A stretch of DNA of 64,000 bases from NCBI RefSeq assembly GCF_048569485.1, contig NC_134360.1:182888796-182952795 (forward strand), read 5' to 3'. A model generated the notes under the pieces. It did no database searches and was not told the DNA's origin. It worked only from the letters and a program-made list of their open reading frames with translations. Below are positions 11,269 through 22,404 of the stretch, in pieces (the first letter of the stretch is position 1; every line of letters starts with the position of its first letter). A program made the translations under genes and the position numbers. The DNA comes from Anomaloglossus baeobatrachus. Its lineage: Eukaryota; Chordata; Amphibia; Anura; Aromobatidae.

Positions 11269-11382
11269 TCCCCACCCACCAGCTCACATTGGTTGCAGCT
11301 AGACACGCCCCCACCCTGAGTGTCAGCGTGTCAGATAACTGCAACCAATCACAGGCACCAGGACGGCCGGTGGGCGGGGAAA
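11269..11382. promoter_or_regulatory. GC-box/CCAAT-box palindrome of module A, copy 1
   Basis: An inverted arrangement: CCCACCCACC ... CATTGGTTGCAG ... CTGCAACCAATCAC ... GGTGGGCGGGG. GGGCGGGG is a GC box (Sp1-like) and CCAAT/ATTGG is the NF-Y motif. Both are present in both orientations around a short centre. The same block recurs at 22274, 25566, 26908 and 50522, and half of it near 17470. Promoter function is inferred from motif content only. Confidence 0.45.
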
Positions 11383-11584
11383 GCAATGCACTGTCGGTCA
11401 GTTCAGTTCACGGTGGTAAACACTCGGCAGCACAGTTATAGGGCGCGGCTGCAGTCCCCGCTGTCGCACTGTATCTGTGCTGTGTATTGTATACAGTGCC
11501 CAGAGTCACACGTGCGAGGCTTTGCCGGGTGCTGCCATGGCAGACCCGTGTGAGCCCCTCGCATGTGCGATTCCGGTGAAAGTA

Positions 11585-12060
11585 AAAAAAAAAAACGACG
11601 TGCGGTTCCCCCTATTTTCATCCCCAGCCAAGATAACGCCGGCCGAAGACTGGTATATCCTCAGCCCGCAGCCATCCGGTAGAGCCGCATTTGTTAGATG
11701 CGACCATACCGGTGTGTGCTACTGGCTCTTCCTGCGGGCGTGATGCGGTGCCAGTCAGGGTAATAGCAGGGGTTAGCAGGGGCACATAGCTGCTGCTAAA
11801 CCCTAGCTTTGTGTGATGGCACAGGCGTCTGTCAGATACCTGCATCACACAAACCTGTAAGTGACAGTAAATAAACACGGACACACAGAAAAATCCTTTA
11901 TTTGGAATAAAATACAAAACACACCCTGCTTCTCCTCTTTATTAACCTCAAACACCCTGCAGCTCCGACATAATCCACAGGAGAAGTCCCACGCCGCTTC
12001 AGCTCTGCTACATCTGAATATCACAGAGAGCGGCACGACCGACCGCTCTCTGTGAGCTCC
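11585..12060 (+). repeat. Module A core, copy 1
   Basis: Non-coding block with the family landmarks: 'gtgcggttcccc', 'ccagccaagataa', 'gttagatgcgacca', a cluster of AATAAA-type signals in both orientations near 11865-11945, and 'cgacataatccacagg'. It lies on the same side of the GC/CCAAT palindrome as in the 22 kb copy. Confidence 0.75.
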
Positions 12061-12179
12061 AGAGAATTAATGAGCTGCGCATTGAGCGGTGACGTCACTC
12101 AGGTCATTTGCGGTCACAGCTGGAGGTTCCCACGGTCCTTCACCTGTGATTGCAGGTAACCTGACCTGAGGTGGAGGTC

Positions 12180-12625
12180 ACTGAGTTCACAGACCTACAT
12201 CTCCTAGCAGAAAAATCGCAGTTTTTTTTGCCAAGAGATGCAGATTTTGTGCTGAAATTTTTATACCAAATTCCTGCATCCAATTTACACCTGGCAAAAA
12301 ACGCGGTGTTTTGACGCAATTGTTTTGCCACGGTTTTTGCCGTGGTTATTTGCCAGGAGGTGTAGATTGGGTGCCGGAATACGGTGTAAAATTGTAATAA
12401 TCACACAATTTACATCCCTTGGTCCAAAAATTAAAATGAAACAAACATTTAGATGCTGTTTTTCTGCGGTCCTGTGCCAGGAGGTGCAAATTTGGTGCAG
12501 GATTTTGAAGTATTACTTCACCAACAAATTTGCATCTCCTGGCAGAAAATGGTAATGAAATGGTTTTCATACTGCTGGTTTTTGGCTGTGTTTTGCCAGG
12601 AGATGCAGATGTGGGATAAAATTGC
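12180..12625. repeat. Degenerate short inverted/tandem repeats
   Basis: Repeated, often mirrored units of the type 'ccaggagatgcagattt' and 'aaatttgcatctcctggca' appear at about 12210, 12350, 12480, 12530 and 12595. Non-coding and much diverged. Confidence 0.55.
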
Positions 12626-12629
12626 ATAC

Positions 12630-12872
12630 ACATGCATGCTCCTGTCAGAAGTGTGCAGCTGTGCCGGTGATGCGCTGTCAGACTAGTGCGGGTCTGACAT
12701 CACCTGGCACAGCCTGCTGCTGTCTGAACATGAGCGTGCATGTACCTAGAAACAACACATGCACGCTCCTGTCAGAAGTGTGCGGGTGATGCCATGTCAG
12801 ACTCGTGCGGGTCTGACATCATACCGCACAGTCTGCCACTGTCTGAACATGAGCGTGCATGTACCTAGAAAC
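12630..12872 (+). repeat. ~127 bp direct duplication
   Basis: Two units start with 'gctcctgtcagaagtgtgc' at 12638 and 12765, and each ends in 'catgagcgtgcatgtaccta'. The second unit has a small internal deletion. It directly precedes a hAT-like end (CAGTGGCGTAACTAGAG) at 12873 whose partner end I could not find. Confidence 0.75.
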
Positions 12873-13091
12873 CAGTGGCGTAACTAGAGTTGGATGGGCC
12901 CCGGTGCAAAGTTTAGACCTGGGCCCCCCCTCCACATACACAGACACTTGGGGTAAGGCATACCTCCCAACTTTTAAAGAAGGAAAAGAAGGACAAAGTT
13001 TGCGGCGCGCGGCAAATTTTTAGGCCACGCCCCCTAACCACACCCATTTCACAGTCACGCCCATATCCACTCCCCATCCACACCCATTCAG

Positions 13092-13676
13092 CATGGACAC
13101 GCAGGCAGCCGGCGGGCCTCCAGCATGGACACGCAGGCAGCCGGCGGGCCTCCAGCATGGACACGCAGGCAGCCGGCGGGCCTCCAGCATGGACACGCAG
13201 GCAGCCGGCGGGCCTCCAGCATGGACACGCAGGCAGCCGGCGGGCCTCCAGCATGGACACGCAGGCAGCCGGCGGGCCTCCAGCATGGACACGCAGGCAG
13301 CCGGCGGGCCTCCAGCATGGACACGCAGGCAGCCGGCGGGCCTCCAGCATGGACACGCAGGCAGCCGGCGGGCCTCCAGCATGGACACGCAGGCAGCCGG
13401 CGGGCCTCCAGCATGGACACGCAGGCAGCCGGCGGGCCTCCAGCATGGACACGCAGGCAGCCGGCGGGCCTCCAGCATGGACACGCAGGCAGCCGGCGGG
13501 CCTCCAGCATGGACACGCAGGCAGCCGGCGGGCCTCCAGCATGGACACGCAGGCAGCCGGCGGGCCTCCAGCATGGACACGCAGGCAGCCGGCGGGCCTC
13601 CAGCATGGACACGCAGGCAGCCGGCGGGCCTCCAGCATGGACACGCAGGCAGCCGGCGGGCCTCCAGCATGGAAAC
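13092..13676 (+). repeat. 32 bp minisatellite, about 18 copies
   Basis: Perfect or near-perfect tandem copies of a 32 bp GC-rich unit containing 'gcatggacacgcaggcag' and 'ccggcgggcctcca'. Copies are almost identical, differing mainly in the last one ('ggaaacgcaggg'), implying very recent expansion. Because 32 is not a multiple of 3, every frame is open, giving spurious proteins of 174-362 residues. Confidence 0.97.
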
Positions 13677-13727
13677 GCAGGGAGCCACAGTGAGGCGGCC
13701 GGTCGCCCACACAGTGAGGTGGCCGGT

Positions 13728-13998
13728 CGCCTTCACAGACAGGCGGCAGGGGGGGCGCCCGCACAGACAGGCGGCAGGGGGGCGCCCGCACAGACAGGCG
13801 GCAGGGGGGCGCCCGCACAGACAGGCGGCAGGGGGGCGCCCGCACAGACAGGCGGCAGGGGGGCGCCCGCACAGACAGGCGGCCGGGGGGCGCCCGCACA
13901 GACAGGCGGCCGGGGGGCGCCCGCACAGACAGGCGGCCGGGGGGCGCCCGCACAGACAGGCGGCCGGCCGACCGCACAGACAGGCGGCCGGCCGACCG
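13728..13998 (+). repeat. 27 bp minisatellite, about 9-10 copies
   Basis: Unit built on 'cacagacaggcggcagg' plus 'ggggcgcccg'. An A-to-C change (ggcagg to ggccgg) marks the distal block of copies, so the array grew in at least two steps. Non-coding. Confidence 0.95.
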
Positions 13999-14394
13999 CA
14001 CAGAGAGGCTCCGGCCGGGGGTGAGGGGGGGGGGAGGGAGGGAAATCAGCGCTGGGGAGATTTTACTGTACCAGCAGCAGCACAGGCAGCGCTCCTCTCT
14101 GTTATGCCACGTCTACTGGGATGGTAGGAGGGAAAAGCAGGGAGGCGGAGAGAGAGTGGGTGGGCGGAGCCCGGGAGCCGGCCGTCCCGATCGTGGCAAC
14201 GGGACAAACAACGTAAAGCGTGAAAGTCCCGCTGTATCCGGGACGGTTGGGAGGTATGGGGTAAGGGATAATGACACTGACACTCGGGGTACAGGATAAT
14301 GACGCTGACACTTGGCTCTCACCCACAGCACCCTGAAATCCCTCTATCAGCACCCAGCTTTCCTATGTTCTGATATTTATCTTGTCCTCAGCAC

Positions 14395-14545
14395 CCAGCT
14401 TTCCCATATCAGAGCATGAGAAAGCTGGGTGCTGAGAGATGTATATCAGAACATGGGAAAGCTGGGTGCTGAGAGATGTATATCAGAACATGGGAAAGCT
14501 GGGTGCTGAGAGATGTATAGCAGAGCATGGGAAAGTTGGCTGCTG
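14395..14545 (+). repeat. 37 bp tandem repeat, about 3.5 copies
   Basis: Unit 'catgggaaagctgggtgctg' followed by 'agagatgtatatcaga'. A partial copy in the opposite orientation ('cagcacccagctttcc') stands just upstream at about 14345-14405, so the locus can fold back. Confidence 0.85.
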
Positions 14546-14639
14546 AGGGAAAGAGCCTTTTTCCCTCAGCACAAAACATTTCCATCCCATACTTGTATCT
14601 TTGTCCCCCCTGTATAAAGTTCTCAAAATACTATAACAG

Positions 14640-15179
14640 CCCCCACATAGCCTTCCAAATAATTGTATAAAGGGTCTCACATAACCCTTCATATATTAGA
14701 ATGCAGATACATAGCCCTCCATATATTATAATGCACCCCCATAATCCTCCATGTATAAAGTAGCCCTTCAATTATAATGCATTTCCCATAGTTCTCCATG
14801 TATTAAAATTCACCCCATAGTTCTCCATATATTATACTGCACCACATAGTCCTCCATGTTTTATAATGCACTTCCATAGTCCATGTATAAGGTAGCCTCC
14901 ATAGTCCTCCATATATTATAATGCAGCCCCCATAGTCCTATATGTATTATAACACAACCCCATAAAACTTCAGATGGTATTATGCAGCCCCATACTCCTC
15001 CATGTATAATTCACCCCTATATTCCATGTATAAGGTGTCCCTTCATTTTGTATTATACAGCCCCCCCCCCGACCTCCATTTTAATGCAGCCCTATAGACC
15101 TCCAGTATAATGCAGCCTCATAGACCTCTATGTATATTACACCTCTATATTCAATGTATAAGGTGTCCTTCATGTTTAT
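14640..15179 (+). repeat. Decayed ancestor of the 35 bp minisatellite
   Basis: Irregular units of 'catagtcctccatatattataatgc' type, period roughly 35-40 bp. They look like the older, diverged edge of the homogeneous array that follows. Confidence 0.7.
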
Positions 15180-16395
15180 TATGCAGCCTCACCAGGCCTC
15201 CATATATAATAATGCAGCCAACCTCTCCAGGCCTCCATGTATAATATAGCAGCCAGCCTCCCAGGCCTCCATGTATAATATAGCAGCCAGCCTCCCCAGG
15301 CCTCCATGTATAATAATGCAGCCAGCCTCCCCAGGCCTCCATGTATAATAATGCAGCCAGCCTCCCCAGGCCTCCATGTATAATAATGCAGCCAGCCTCC
15401 CCAGACCTCCATGTATAATAATGCAGCCAGCCTCCCCAGGCCTCATGTATAATAATGCAGCCAGCCTCCCCAGGCCTCCATGTATAATAATGCAGCCAGC
15501 CTCCCCAGGCCTCCATGTATAATAATGCAGCCAGCCTCCCCAGGCCTCCATGTATAATAATGCAGCCAGCCTCCCCAGACCTCCATGTATAATAATGCAG
15601 CCAGCCTCCCCAGACCTCCATGTATAATAATGCAGCCAGCCTCCCCAGGCCTCCATGTATAATAATGCAGCCAGCCTCCCCAGACCTCCATGTATAATAA
15701 TGCAGCCAGCCTCCCCAGGCCTCATGTATAATAATGCAGCCAGCCTCCCCAGGCCTCCATGTATAATAATGCAGCCAGCCTCCCCAGGCCTCCATGTATA
15801 ATAATGCAGCCAGCCTCCCCAGGCCTCCATGTATAATAATGCAGCCAGCCTCCCCAGGCCTCCATGTATAATAATGCAGCCAGCCTCCCCAGGCCTCATG
15901 TATAATAATGCAGCCAGCCTCCCCAGGCCTCATGTATAATAATGCAGCCAGCCTCCCCAGACCTCCATGTATAATAATGCAGCCAGCCTCCCCAGACCTC
16001 CATGTATAATAATGCAGCCAGCCTCCCCAGGCCTCCATGTATAATAATGCAGCCAGCCTCCCCAGGCCTCCATGTATAGTAATGCAGCCAGCCTCCCCAG
16101 GCCTCATGTATAATAATGCAGCCAGCCTCCCCAGGCCTCCATGTATAATAATGCAGCCAGCCTCCCCAGGCCTCCATGTATAATAATGCAGCCAGCCTCC
16201 CCAGGCCTCCATGTATAATAATGCAGCCAGCCTCCCCAGGCCTCCATGTATAATAATGCAGCCAGCCTCCCCAGGCCTCATGTATAATAATGCAGCCAGC
16301 CTCCCCAGGCCTCATGTATAATAATGCTGCCAGCCTCCCCAGGGCTCATGTATAATAATGCTGCCAGCCTCCCCAGGCCTCCATCTATAATAATG
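15180..16395 (+). repeat. 35 bp minisatellite, about 34 copies
   Basis: Unit 'cctccatgtataataatgca' + 'gccagcctccccagg', occasionally 34 bp (cctcatg) and with recurrent g/a variants (caggcc/cagacc). The order of variants suggests higher-order duplication. The minus-strand frames of 236 and 376 residues are repeat artefacts. Confidence 0.97.
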
Positions 16396-16885
16396 CTGCC
16401 AGCCTCCCCAGGCCTCCATGTACAGTATAATGCAGTCTCCCCAGGCCTCCATGTACAGTATCATGCAGCCTCCCCACCCCAGGCCTCCATGTACAGTATC
16501 ATGCAGCCTCCCCACCCCAGGCCTCCATGTACAGTATCATGCAGCCTCCCCACCCCAGGCCTCCATGTACAGTATCATGCAGCCTCCCCACCCCAGGCCT
16601 CCATGTACAGTATCATACAGCCTCCCCACCCCAGGCCTCCATGTACAGTATCATGCAGCCTCCCCACCCCAGGCCTCCATGTACAGTATCATGCAGCCTC
16701 CCCACCCCAGGCCTCCATGTACAGTATCATACAGCCTCCCCACCCCAGGCCTCCATGTACAGTATCATGCAGCCTCCCCACCCCAGTTCTCCATGTACAG
16801 TATCATGCAGCCTCCCCACCCCAGGCCTCCATGTACAGTATCATGCAGCCTCCCCAACCCAGGCCTCCATCATGCCTCCATCATG
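16396..16885 (+). repeat. 38 bp minisatellite derived from the 35 bp unit
   Basis: Unit 'ccatgtacagtatcatgcag' + 'cctccccaccccaggcct'. It shares 'cctccatgta' and 'gcagcctcccca' with the preceding array, so it is a diverged offshoot that expanded separately. About 11 copies. No gene. Confidence 0.95.
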
Positions 16886-16929
16886 CCTAAGATAAACCGC
16901 ATGCGTTTTTTTTTTAATTTAAATAAATA

Positions 16930-17590
16930 ATTTAATAAAAAATGATGTGCGGTCCCCCCCAATTTTCATTCCCAGCCATGATAATGCCGTCCGAGAGCTG
17001 GTATATCCTCAGCCCACAGCCGCCTGGTATAGCCGCATCTGTTAGATGTGACCATTCTGGGGCGATATCGGCTCATCTTGATTGCCCTGGTGCGGTGGCA
17101 ATCAAGGTAATAGCAGGGGTTAATACCAGCGCATGGCTGCAATTAAACCCCAGGTTTGTGAACGCACAGGCGTCTGTGAGATACCCGCATCACAAACCTG
17201 TAAATTACAGTAAATAAACAAGACACAGAGAAATCCTTTATTTAGAATAAAATACAAACGCAGCCTCCTCCTTCACCTCTTTATTATCCCAACACCCTGC
17301 AGCTCTGACGTAATCCACAGGAGATCCAGCGAAGACACATCCGGCTCTGCTACATGTCATAGTGAGCAGCCATAGAGCACGGCTGCCCGCTCTGAGTGCA
17401 GCGTAGTACTGACCACGATAAGCGATGACTGCATGGCAGACACTGTCACAGGCTGGGGGGTGCGTCAGCCTGCAACCGATCACAGCTGAGAGGACGGACG
17501 GTGGGCGGGGAAAACACAGAAAGCTGTGTGACAGCACAGGAAGTGAAAGCGCGACCCGGAAGCAGTGTGCCGCCATGACAAAGTCTCAGT
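16930..17590 (+). repeat. Module A, copy 2
   Basis: Core landmarks 'gtgcggtcccccccaatttt', 'ccagccatgataatgccgt', 'gttagatgtgacca', 'ttgccctggtgcggtggcaa' and 'gacgtaatccacagg' in the same order as copy 1. They are followed, rather than preceded, by half of the GC/CCAAT block (caaccgatcacag ... ggtgggcgggg, about 17470-17510). Confidence 0.75.
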
Positions 17591-17931
17591 AAGTATGAAA
17601 CGCTCATTTATTTATTGTTTTTTTTTCATGTTTTATTAATTGCCGGTTCCGGATCGCGCAGCCGGAATCCCGCACCCGGATCGGGCCCGGAAATAGTACT
17701 GAAACCGCGTGGATCTGGACATCTACAGTCCGGGCCCGCTCAGCACTAGTTGATAGTGGTCATAACCATGGATACTTAAGATCCTGCAATGCCCTGTACA
17801 TGAGGTAAGCAACATAGTGAATCAGAAGAACTATACTACATTTCTAATTGGAGTTATTAGCTAATATTATTATTATTGTTACACCTACTACATATTGGGA
17901 TGGGATCTTGCAGAACAGAATATCCCTTTAT

Positions 17932-19133
17932 GGCCGGAGTCACACTTGCGAGAGACTCGCGCGAGTCTCACACCGGTATCACCCGGCAGGGCTGCACACT
18001 CTCCTGACAAGAGTGGGTCGGCTGCATGTGTCGCGGGCGGCGGGGCGCTGCGCTCGCTAACGCGGGTCGTGGTGAAGATGGGCACCACCTCTGCTGGCGA
18101 CGGGGATCCTGGGAGCGATGGCAGGGAGCACCCGGGATGTTGTTTCCCCCCTCCGTAGGTAGGGGTTGGTGGTCCCGGGGCCCGGTGGTGTGACGGGGAG
18201 GCAAGGTCGGTGAGGTGCAGGGTTGTAGGGACAGCGCGGCGCGGTGCCGGATGGCACGGGTGCACTCACTCAGCAATAGAGGCACAAAGTCTCCGGTGAA
18301 CCAAACGGCTGGATGGACGGGTCCCGTAGTCAGCTGCAGTGTCTCTCCCCAGACAGGTGATGGTGGCTGTCTCTCCCTGCACCTTTGTGTACTGTGTTGA
18401 CTCCAATGGCTTCCCAATGGTAGTCCGCCCCCCGGTGTGTAGATACCGGAGGAGCCCGTTTTGCCTGCAGGTGCTGGCCCTTGGACTTCTAGCCGGTGGC
18501 GGTGGTTGCATATCCTCACGGTGTGAGCGGTTGCCTTCAATCGGGACTTGGTTGTTAGGGAACCCCGGGGGTTCCTGTCACATTCGGATTTGACTATTGA
18601 CGGCGGCTACAAGCCTGGTCGGGGTCCGATGGCTCTGCCTGGGTGTGCTTAGCTTCACTCCGTTCCCCGGTCCGGTACCGGTGGGCCACCGCCCAGCCCC
18701 GGTCCTTACGGCTTTGCGGAGTTCCACCAACTCCTGCAGACGGCCACCACCGTCTGCCAACCTTGCTCTCAGTGCCTGGGCTCCAACCCAGACACTCGCA
18801 GTACCTGACCTCTCACTTTAACCTCCTGACTCTCACTGGCTGCTTTTCCCGCCTCCAGGCCTGTGAACTTCTCGGTGGGCAGAGCCAACTGCCTGGCTCC
18901 ACCCCACCTGGTGTGGACATCAGACCCTGGAGGGAGGCAACAAGGGTTTAGTGTCTGGCTAATGTAACTGTCCGGGGGTGGGGGTGTGTTTTGTCTGTGG
19001 TTACCTGGCTAGTCCAGGGCGCCACACATGTATTTCTAGGCAGCTGAGATGCTCCTGTCCGGAGAGTGTGGAGCCGTGCCAGGTGATGCCAATGCGATAC
19101 TCACGTGAGTCTCTTGCAAGTGTGACTCCGGCC
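17932..19133. mobile_element. Short TIR element with 3 bp duplication, split by family B
   Basis: Ends GGCCGGAGTCACACTTGCGA and its complement, flanked by TAT (17929-17931 and 19134-19136). The element proper is about 200 bp. A 998 bp family B repeat sits in its middle. Non-coding, probably Harbinger-related from the duplication size. Confidence 0.8.
18029..19026. mobile_element. Solo-LTR-like repeat, family B, copy 2
   Basis: Starts TGTCGCGGGC, ends GGGCGCCACA, with 4 bp duplication CATG (18025-18028 and 19027-19030). Shares the 'gtaggtaggggttggtggtc' type block and the 'tagtccagggcg' end with the other copies. No coding region. Younger than the element it interrupts. Confidence 0.65.
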
Positions 19134-19136
19134 TAT

Positions 19137-19570
19137 GAGTGTAACACCTTCACACTGTCACATAGTGTGGTAGTGCCCCATGCTCTATTGAGCTCCTGTA
19201 TGGTTGAGTACCATATATCTGGCATTAATGATTCATTTTCTCCTTACTAACTACAACAGCCAATGGAAGCATGTATATATGTGACATTTGTAATTTCCAG
19301 GAGTAAACTGTCTCATGATGTGTTGGTGGCTTTTGTCATACAAATTAGGAAAAGGAAGAAGAAAGCAGTATTGTTTAGGATGGATTTCATGATCCATGTC
19401 CAGATTGCAATGCCCAGATTGATCATGTGTCTCTCGACTTGAATTTTGCAACCTCATAGACATATATGCGGATTAGACTAGCTGTCAGCATGGGCATTGC
19501 AGTCTGTACATGGACCGTGTAATACGCTAGTCTGAACCCACCCTACTTGAGTGAGGACTGAGCGGTATAA
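19137..19570. other. No gene or repeat recognised
   Basis: Roughly 430 bp of AT-balanced sequence with no motif I can interpret. Confidence 0.35.
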
Positions 19571-19808
19571 ACTACAACCCAAATACCAAAAAAGTTAGCA
19601 CAATGTAAAATGTAAAGAAAAAGAAGAATGCCATGATTTTGAAATTTCTCAGGGTCATATATTCACTACAGAACAAAGAACACAGATCAAAAGATAAAAG
19701 TTGGATATTTTGTGAAGTTCTTTATGGATACCATGGATGCCATGTCCTTTGAGCTCAAAAGGAGAAGGGACCATCTAGCTTGTTATCAGTTCAAAAACCC
19801 ATCTCTAA

Positions 19809-19974
19809 AGGCCACTTTACACTCAGAGATACATCTTTGGCAGATCTGTGGTTGCAATGAAATTGTGGACAATTAGTGCCAGGTTTGTGGCTGTGTACAA
19901 ATGGAACAATATGTCCATGATTTCACTGCAACCACAGATCTGCGAAAGATTTATCTCTGTGTGTGACGGGGCCT
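19809..19974. mobile_element. 166 bp MITE with TAA duplication
   Basis: Ends AGGCCACTTTACACTCAGAG and complement of AGGCCCCGTCACACACAGAG. TAA flanks at 19806-19808 and 19975-19977. It is almost entirely palindromic ('cagatctgtggttgcaatga' and complement). Harbinger-like by duplication. Confidence 0.85.
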
Positions 19975-20099
19975 TAATACGGTAGTATGGGCAGCTTACA
20001 CATTTTCAAAGGCACTATCAAAGCTATAAGAGCATTAAGAGCATGCTTTTAAGAGCATCATATGTAGGTTTTAGAACAATATTTGCTTCTATCCAGACA

Positions 20100-20430
20100 A
20101 TGTCTATTTCAGGGAAGGACTTGTATATTTCAGCAAGACACTTAAACCTCATACTGCATCCATCACAACAGCATGGCTTCACAGAAGCAGAGATTGGGTG
20201 ACAAATCGGCTGGCTGCAGTCCAGACCTTTCACCAATATAAAACATTTGGGGCATTATGAAACAAAAAATCCAGCAAAAAAGACCCCGGATTGTTGACCA
20301 GCAACAATTCTACATTAGACAAGAATGGGACAACATTCATCTCCCAAAACTCCATCAATTGGTTTCCTCACTTCTCAGACGTTTACATACTGTTGTAAGA
20401 AGAGGGGATGATACACCATGATAGACATGG
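20100..20430 (+). pseudogene. Mariner-type transposase C-terminal relic
   Basis: One plus-strand frame keeps the end of the DDE domain: around 'SPDLSPI' and 'NIWGIMKQKIQQKRPRIVDQ' (catalytic Glu codon replaced by a stop, ataTAA for a GAA), then 'IRQEWDNIHLPKLHQLVSS' and 'RRGDDTP'. Upstream the DN(A)-H segment is degraded. At least two stops, no function expected. Confidence 0.75.
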
Positions 20431-20441
20431 TCCTATACTAA

Positions 20442-20998
20442 GGGGTACTTTGCATGCGATGTCGAGCGCGATAGTCCCCACCCCCTTCGCAGCAGCGATA
20501 TTTTGTGATTGCTGGCGTAGCGAACATTATCGCCAGGCCAGCTTCACATGCACTTACCTGCCCTGCGACGTCACTCTGGCCGGCGACCCGCCTCCTTCCT
20601 AAGGGGGCGGGTCGTGCGGCGTCACAGCGACGTCACATGGCAGGCGGCCAATAGCAGCGGAGGGCCGGAGATGAGCAGGATGTAAACATCCCGCCCACCT
20701 CCTTCCTTCCGCATTGCAGCCAGGACGCAGGTAGGAGATGTTCCTCGCTCCTGCGGCTTCACACACAGCGATGTGTGCTGCCGCAGGAACAAGGAACTAC
20801 ATCGTACCTGTCGCTGCACCGGCATTATGGAAATGTCGGACCCTACACCGATGATACGATAACGGCGCTTTTGCGCTCGTTAATCGTATCAAAAAGGATT
20901 TGCACACTACGATATCGACTGCAACGCCGGATGTGCATCACTTTCGATTTGACCCCACCGACATCGCACCTGCGATGTCGTAGTGTGCAAAGCCCGCC
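20442..20998. mobile_element. Harbinger-like MITE, copy 2
   Basis: 557 bp, ends GGGGTACTTTGCATGCGATG and complement of GGCGGGCTTTGCACACTACG, with TAA duplications (20439-20441 and 20999-21001). It lies in the opposite orientation to copy 1 and abuts the mariner relic. Confidence 0.85.
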
Positions 20999-22273
20999 TA
21001 AGAGTTTTCTCGATGAAACTGCTAATTTTCATAAGCTTGGCTCACCCCGGTCTAAGGCAAGTGATTTCCATTTGATTCACCTGCACTAGCTGCAAAGATG
21101 TAGCAAATCACAGTAAACTGTGTGGTTTGTACCCAGTTCTCAGCCTTGAAGCACACGCCAGACTAATACACATTTTGTAAATCTAAAGGCCCATTTACAT
21201 GCAACAACATCGCTAACGAGATGTCGTTGGGGTCACGGAATTCGTGACGCACATCCGGCCTCGTTAGCGACGTCGTTGCGTGTGAAACGTACGAACGACC
21301 GCTAACGATCAAAATTACTCACCTAATCGTTGATCGTTGACACGTCGTTCATTTTCATAATATCGTTGCTCGTGCTGGATGCAGGTTGTTCGTCGTTCCT
21401 GAGGCAGCACACATCACTACGTGTGACACCCCAGGAACGACGAACAACACCGTAACTGCGTCCTCAGGCAACGAAGTGGGCGTGTCTTTCCTTCGGCTGC
21501 TCTCCGTCCCTCCGCTTCTATTGGACGCCTGCCATGTGACGTCGCTGTGACGCCACACGAACCGCCCCATTAGAAAAGAGGCTGTTCGCCGGTCACAGTG
21601 ACATCACTAGGAAGGTAAATACGTGTGATGGGGACTAACGATATTGTGCGCCACGGGCAGCGATTTGCCCGTGACACACAAACGACGGGGGCGGGTGCGA
21701 TCGGCAGCGACATTGCTAGCGATGTCGCTGTATGTAAGGCACCCTTCACACGTCCGTGAAACACGTGCGTGTTTGGTCCATTTCCGTATGTCCCGGAGAC
21801 ACGGACACATGTGCTCCAATGTTATTTAATGTTTGTAGTTACATGTGCGTTATTCTGTACGGTGCGTGTGTCCGTGTGCGTGAAACGTATGTGCATCCGT
21901 ATTACATGGATGCATGTCCGTTTTCTGCACGGAACACACACACACGCACCCAATGAAAGTCTATGGGTCCGTGAGCACACGTACGTGACACGGATGCATC
22001 TCCGTATGCTCCGTGTACGTTTTGTGCTTTTTTCTAGCGATGTCAGTCTTTTTTTTTTCTGTGCATGTCAGTCAATCTCCCTCAGTCCGTCGGTCGGTCT
22101 CTCTCTGTCTTGTCTGTCCCTCTCTCAGTTTGTCGGTCAGTCTCCCCCCTCTCTCATACTCACCGTTCCCTGATCACCAGCGCGGCGCTGTACGGCTGTT
22201 AAAAAAACTCCATCAGCTTTTACTATTTTGAAAAAGCCGGCCGCTCATTAATCAATCTCGTATTCCCTGCTTT

Positions 22274-22372
22274 CCCCGCCCACCGGCGCCTATGATTGGT
22301 TGCAGTGAGACACGCCCCCACGCTGAGTGACAGCTGTCTCACTGCAACCAATCACAGCAGCCGGTGGGCGGG
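22274..22372. promoter_or_regulatory. GC-box/CCAAT-box palindrome, copy in the 21.7 kb element
   Basis: CCCCGCCCACCGGC ... GATTGGTTGCAGTGAGACA ... TGTCTCACTGCAACCAATC ... GCCGGTGGGCGGG. The arms are almost perfect complements of ~40 bp with two Sp1-type and two NF-Y-type motifs. This is the best preserved copy. Confidence 0.5.
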
Positions 22373-22404
22373 TCTATACTGTGCAGTAAAATAATTAAGT
22401 AATT

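Larger units (their letters stand above)
12959..14258. mobile_element. hAT-type element carrying two minisatellites
   Basis: Ends CATACCTCCCAAC and GTTGGGAGGTATG, flanked by a perfect 8 bp duplication GGGTAAGG (12951-12958 and 14259-14266). About two thirds of its length is minisatellite. Long open frames on both strands here are by-products of the repeats. Confidence 0.9.
11016..17748. mobile_element. hAT-type composite element (6.7 kb)
   Basis: Ends TAGAGTTGAGCGGG and the complement of TAGTGCTGAGCGGG, flanked by 8 bp GTCGCTAG / GTTGATAG (6 of 8 identical), the duplication length of hAT transposons. Subterminal arms (around 11200 and 17560, 'cttccgggtcacgct' and complement) are also inverted. 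It carries module A copies near both ends in the same orientation, another hAT (12959-14258) and several minisatellites. No transposase. Confidence 0.8.
10773..17930. mobile_element. Palindromic TTAA MITE split by a hAT insertion
   Basis: The MITE itself is only 10773-11015 plus 17749-17930. The two halves are near-perfect complements: 'ggttattccca' end, 'gtaggtgta(ata)n', 'atagttcttctgattcacta', 'gcaggacctta.gtatccatgg'. An uninterrupted copy lies at 57176-57548. Left border is TTAA (10773-10776). The right border was altered when another element (17932) landed next to it. Confidence 0.85.
19571..20438 (+). mobile_element. Tc1/mariner-type remnant, right end missing
   Basis: The left end 'ctacaacccaaataccaaaa' is the terminus of a widespread fish/amphibian mariner-like element. 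The body is interrupted by a 166 bp MITE. The right side ends at a Harbinger-like MITE and no matching right terminus is seen beyond it. Confidence 0.75.

Noticed and set aside
12873-12890. A further complete hAT starting CAGTGGCGTAACTAG
   Set aside because: The end is typical but I could not find the complementary terminus downstream, so no element is called.
12913-14127. Overlapping long frames on both strands (up to 362 codons)
   Set aside because: Products of the 32 bp and 27 bp minisatellites in a non-autonomous hAT element.
15151-16315. Minus-strand 376-codon frame rich in 'GGLGRLAALLYM'
   Set aside because: Direct translation of the 35 bp minisatellite; the same repeat peptide appears in every frame.
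13092-16885. Regularly spaced repeats resembling a CRISPR array
   Set aside because: The repeats are contiguous with no unique spacers, and the context is vertebrate DNA. These are minisatellites.
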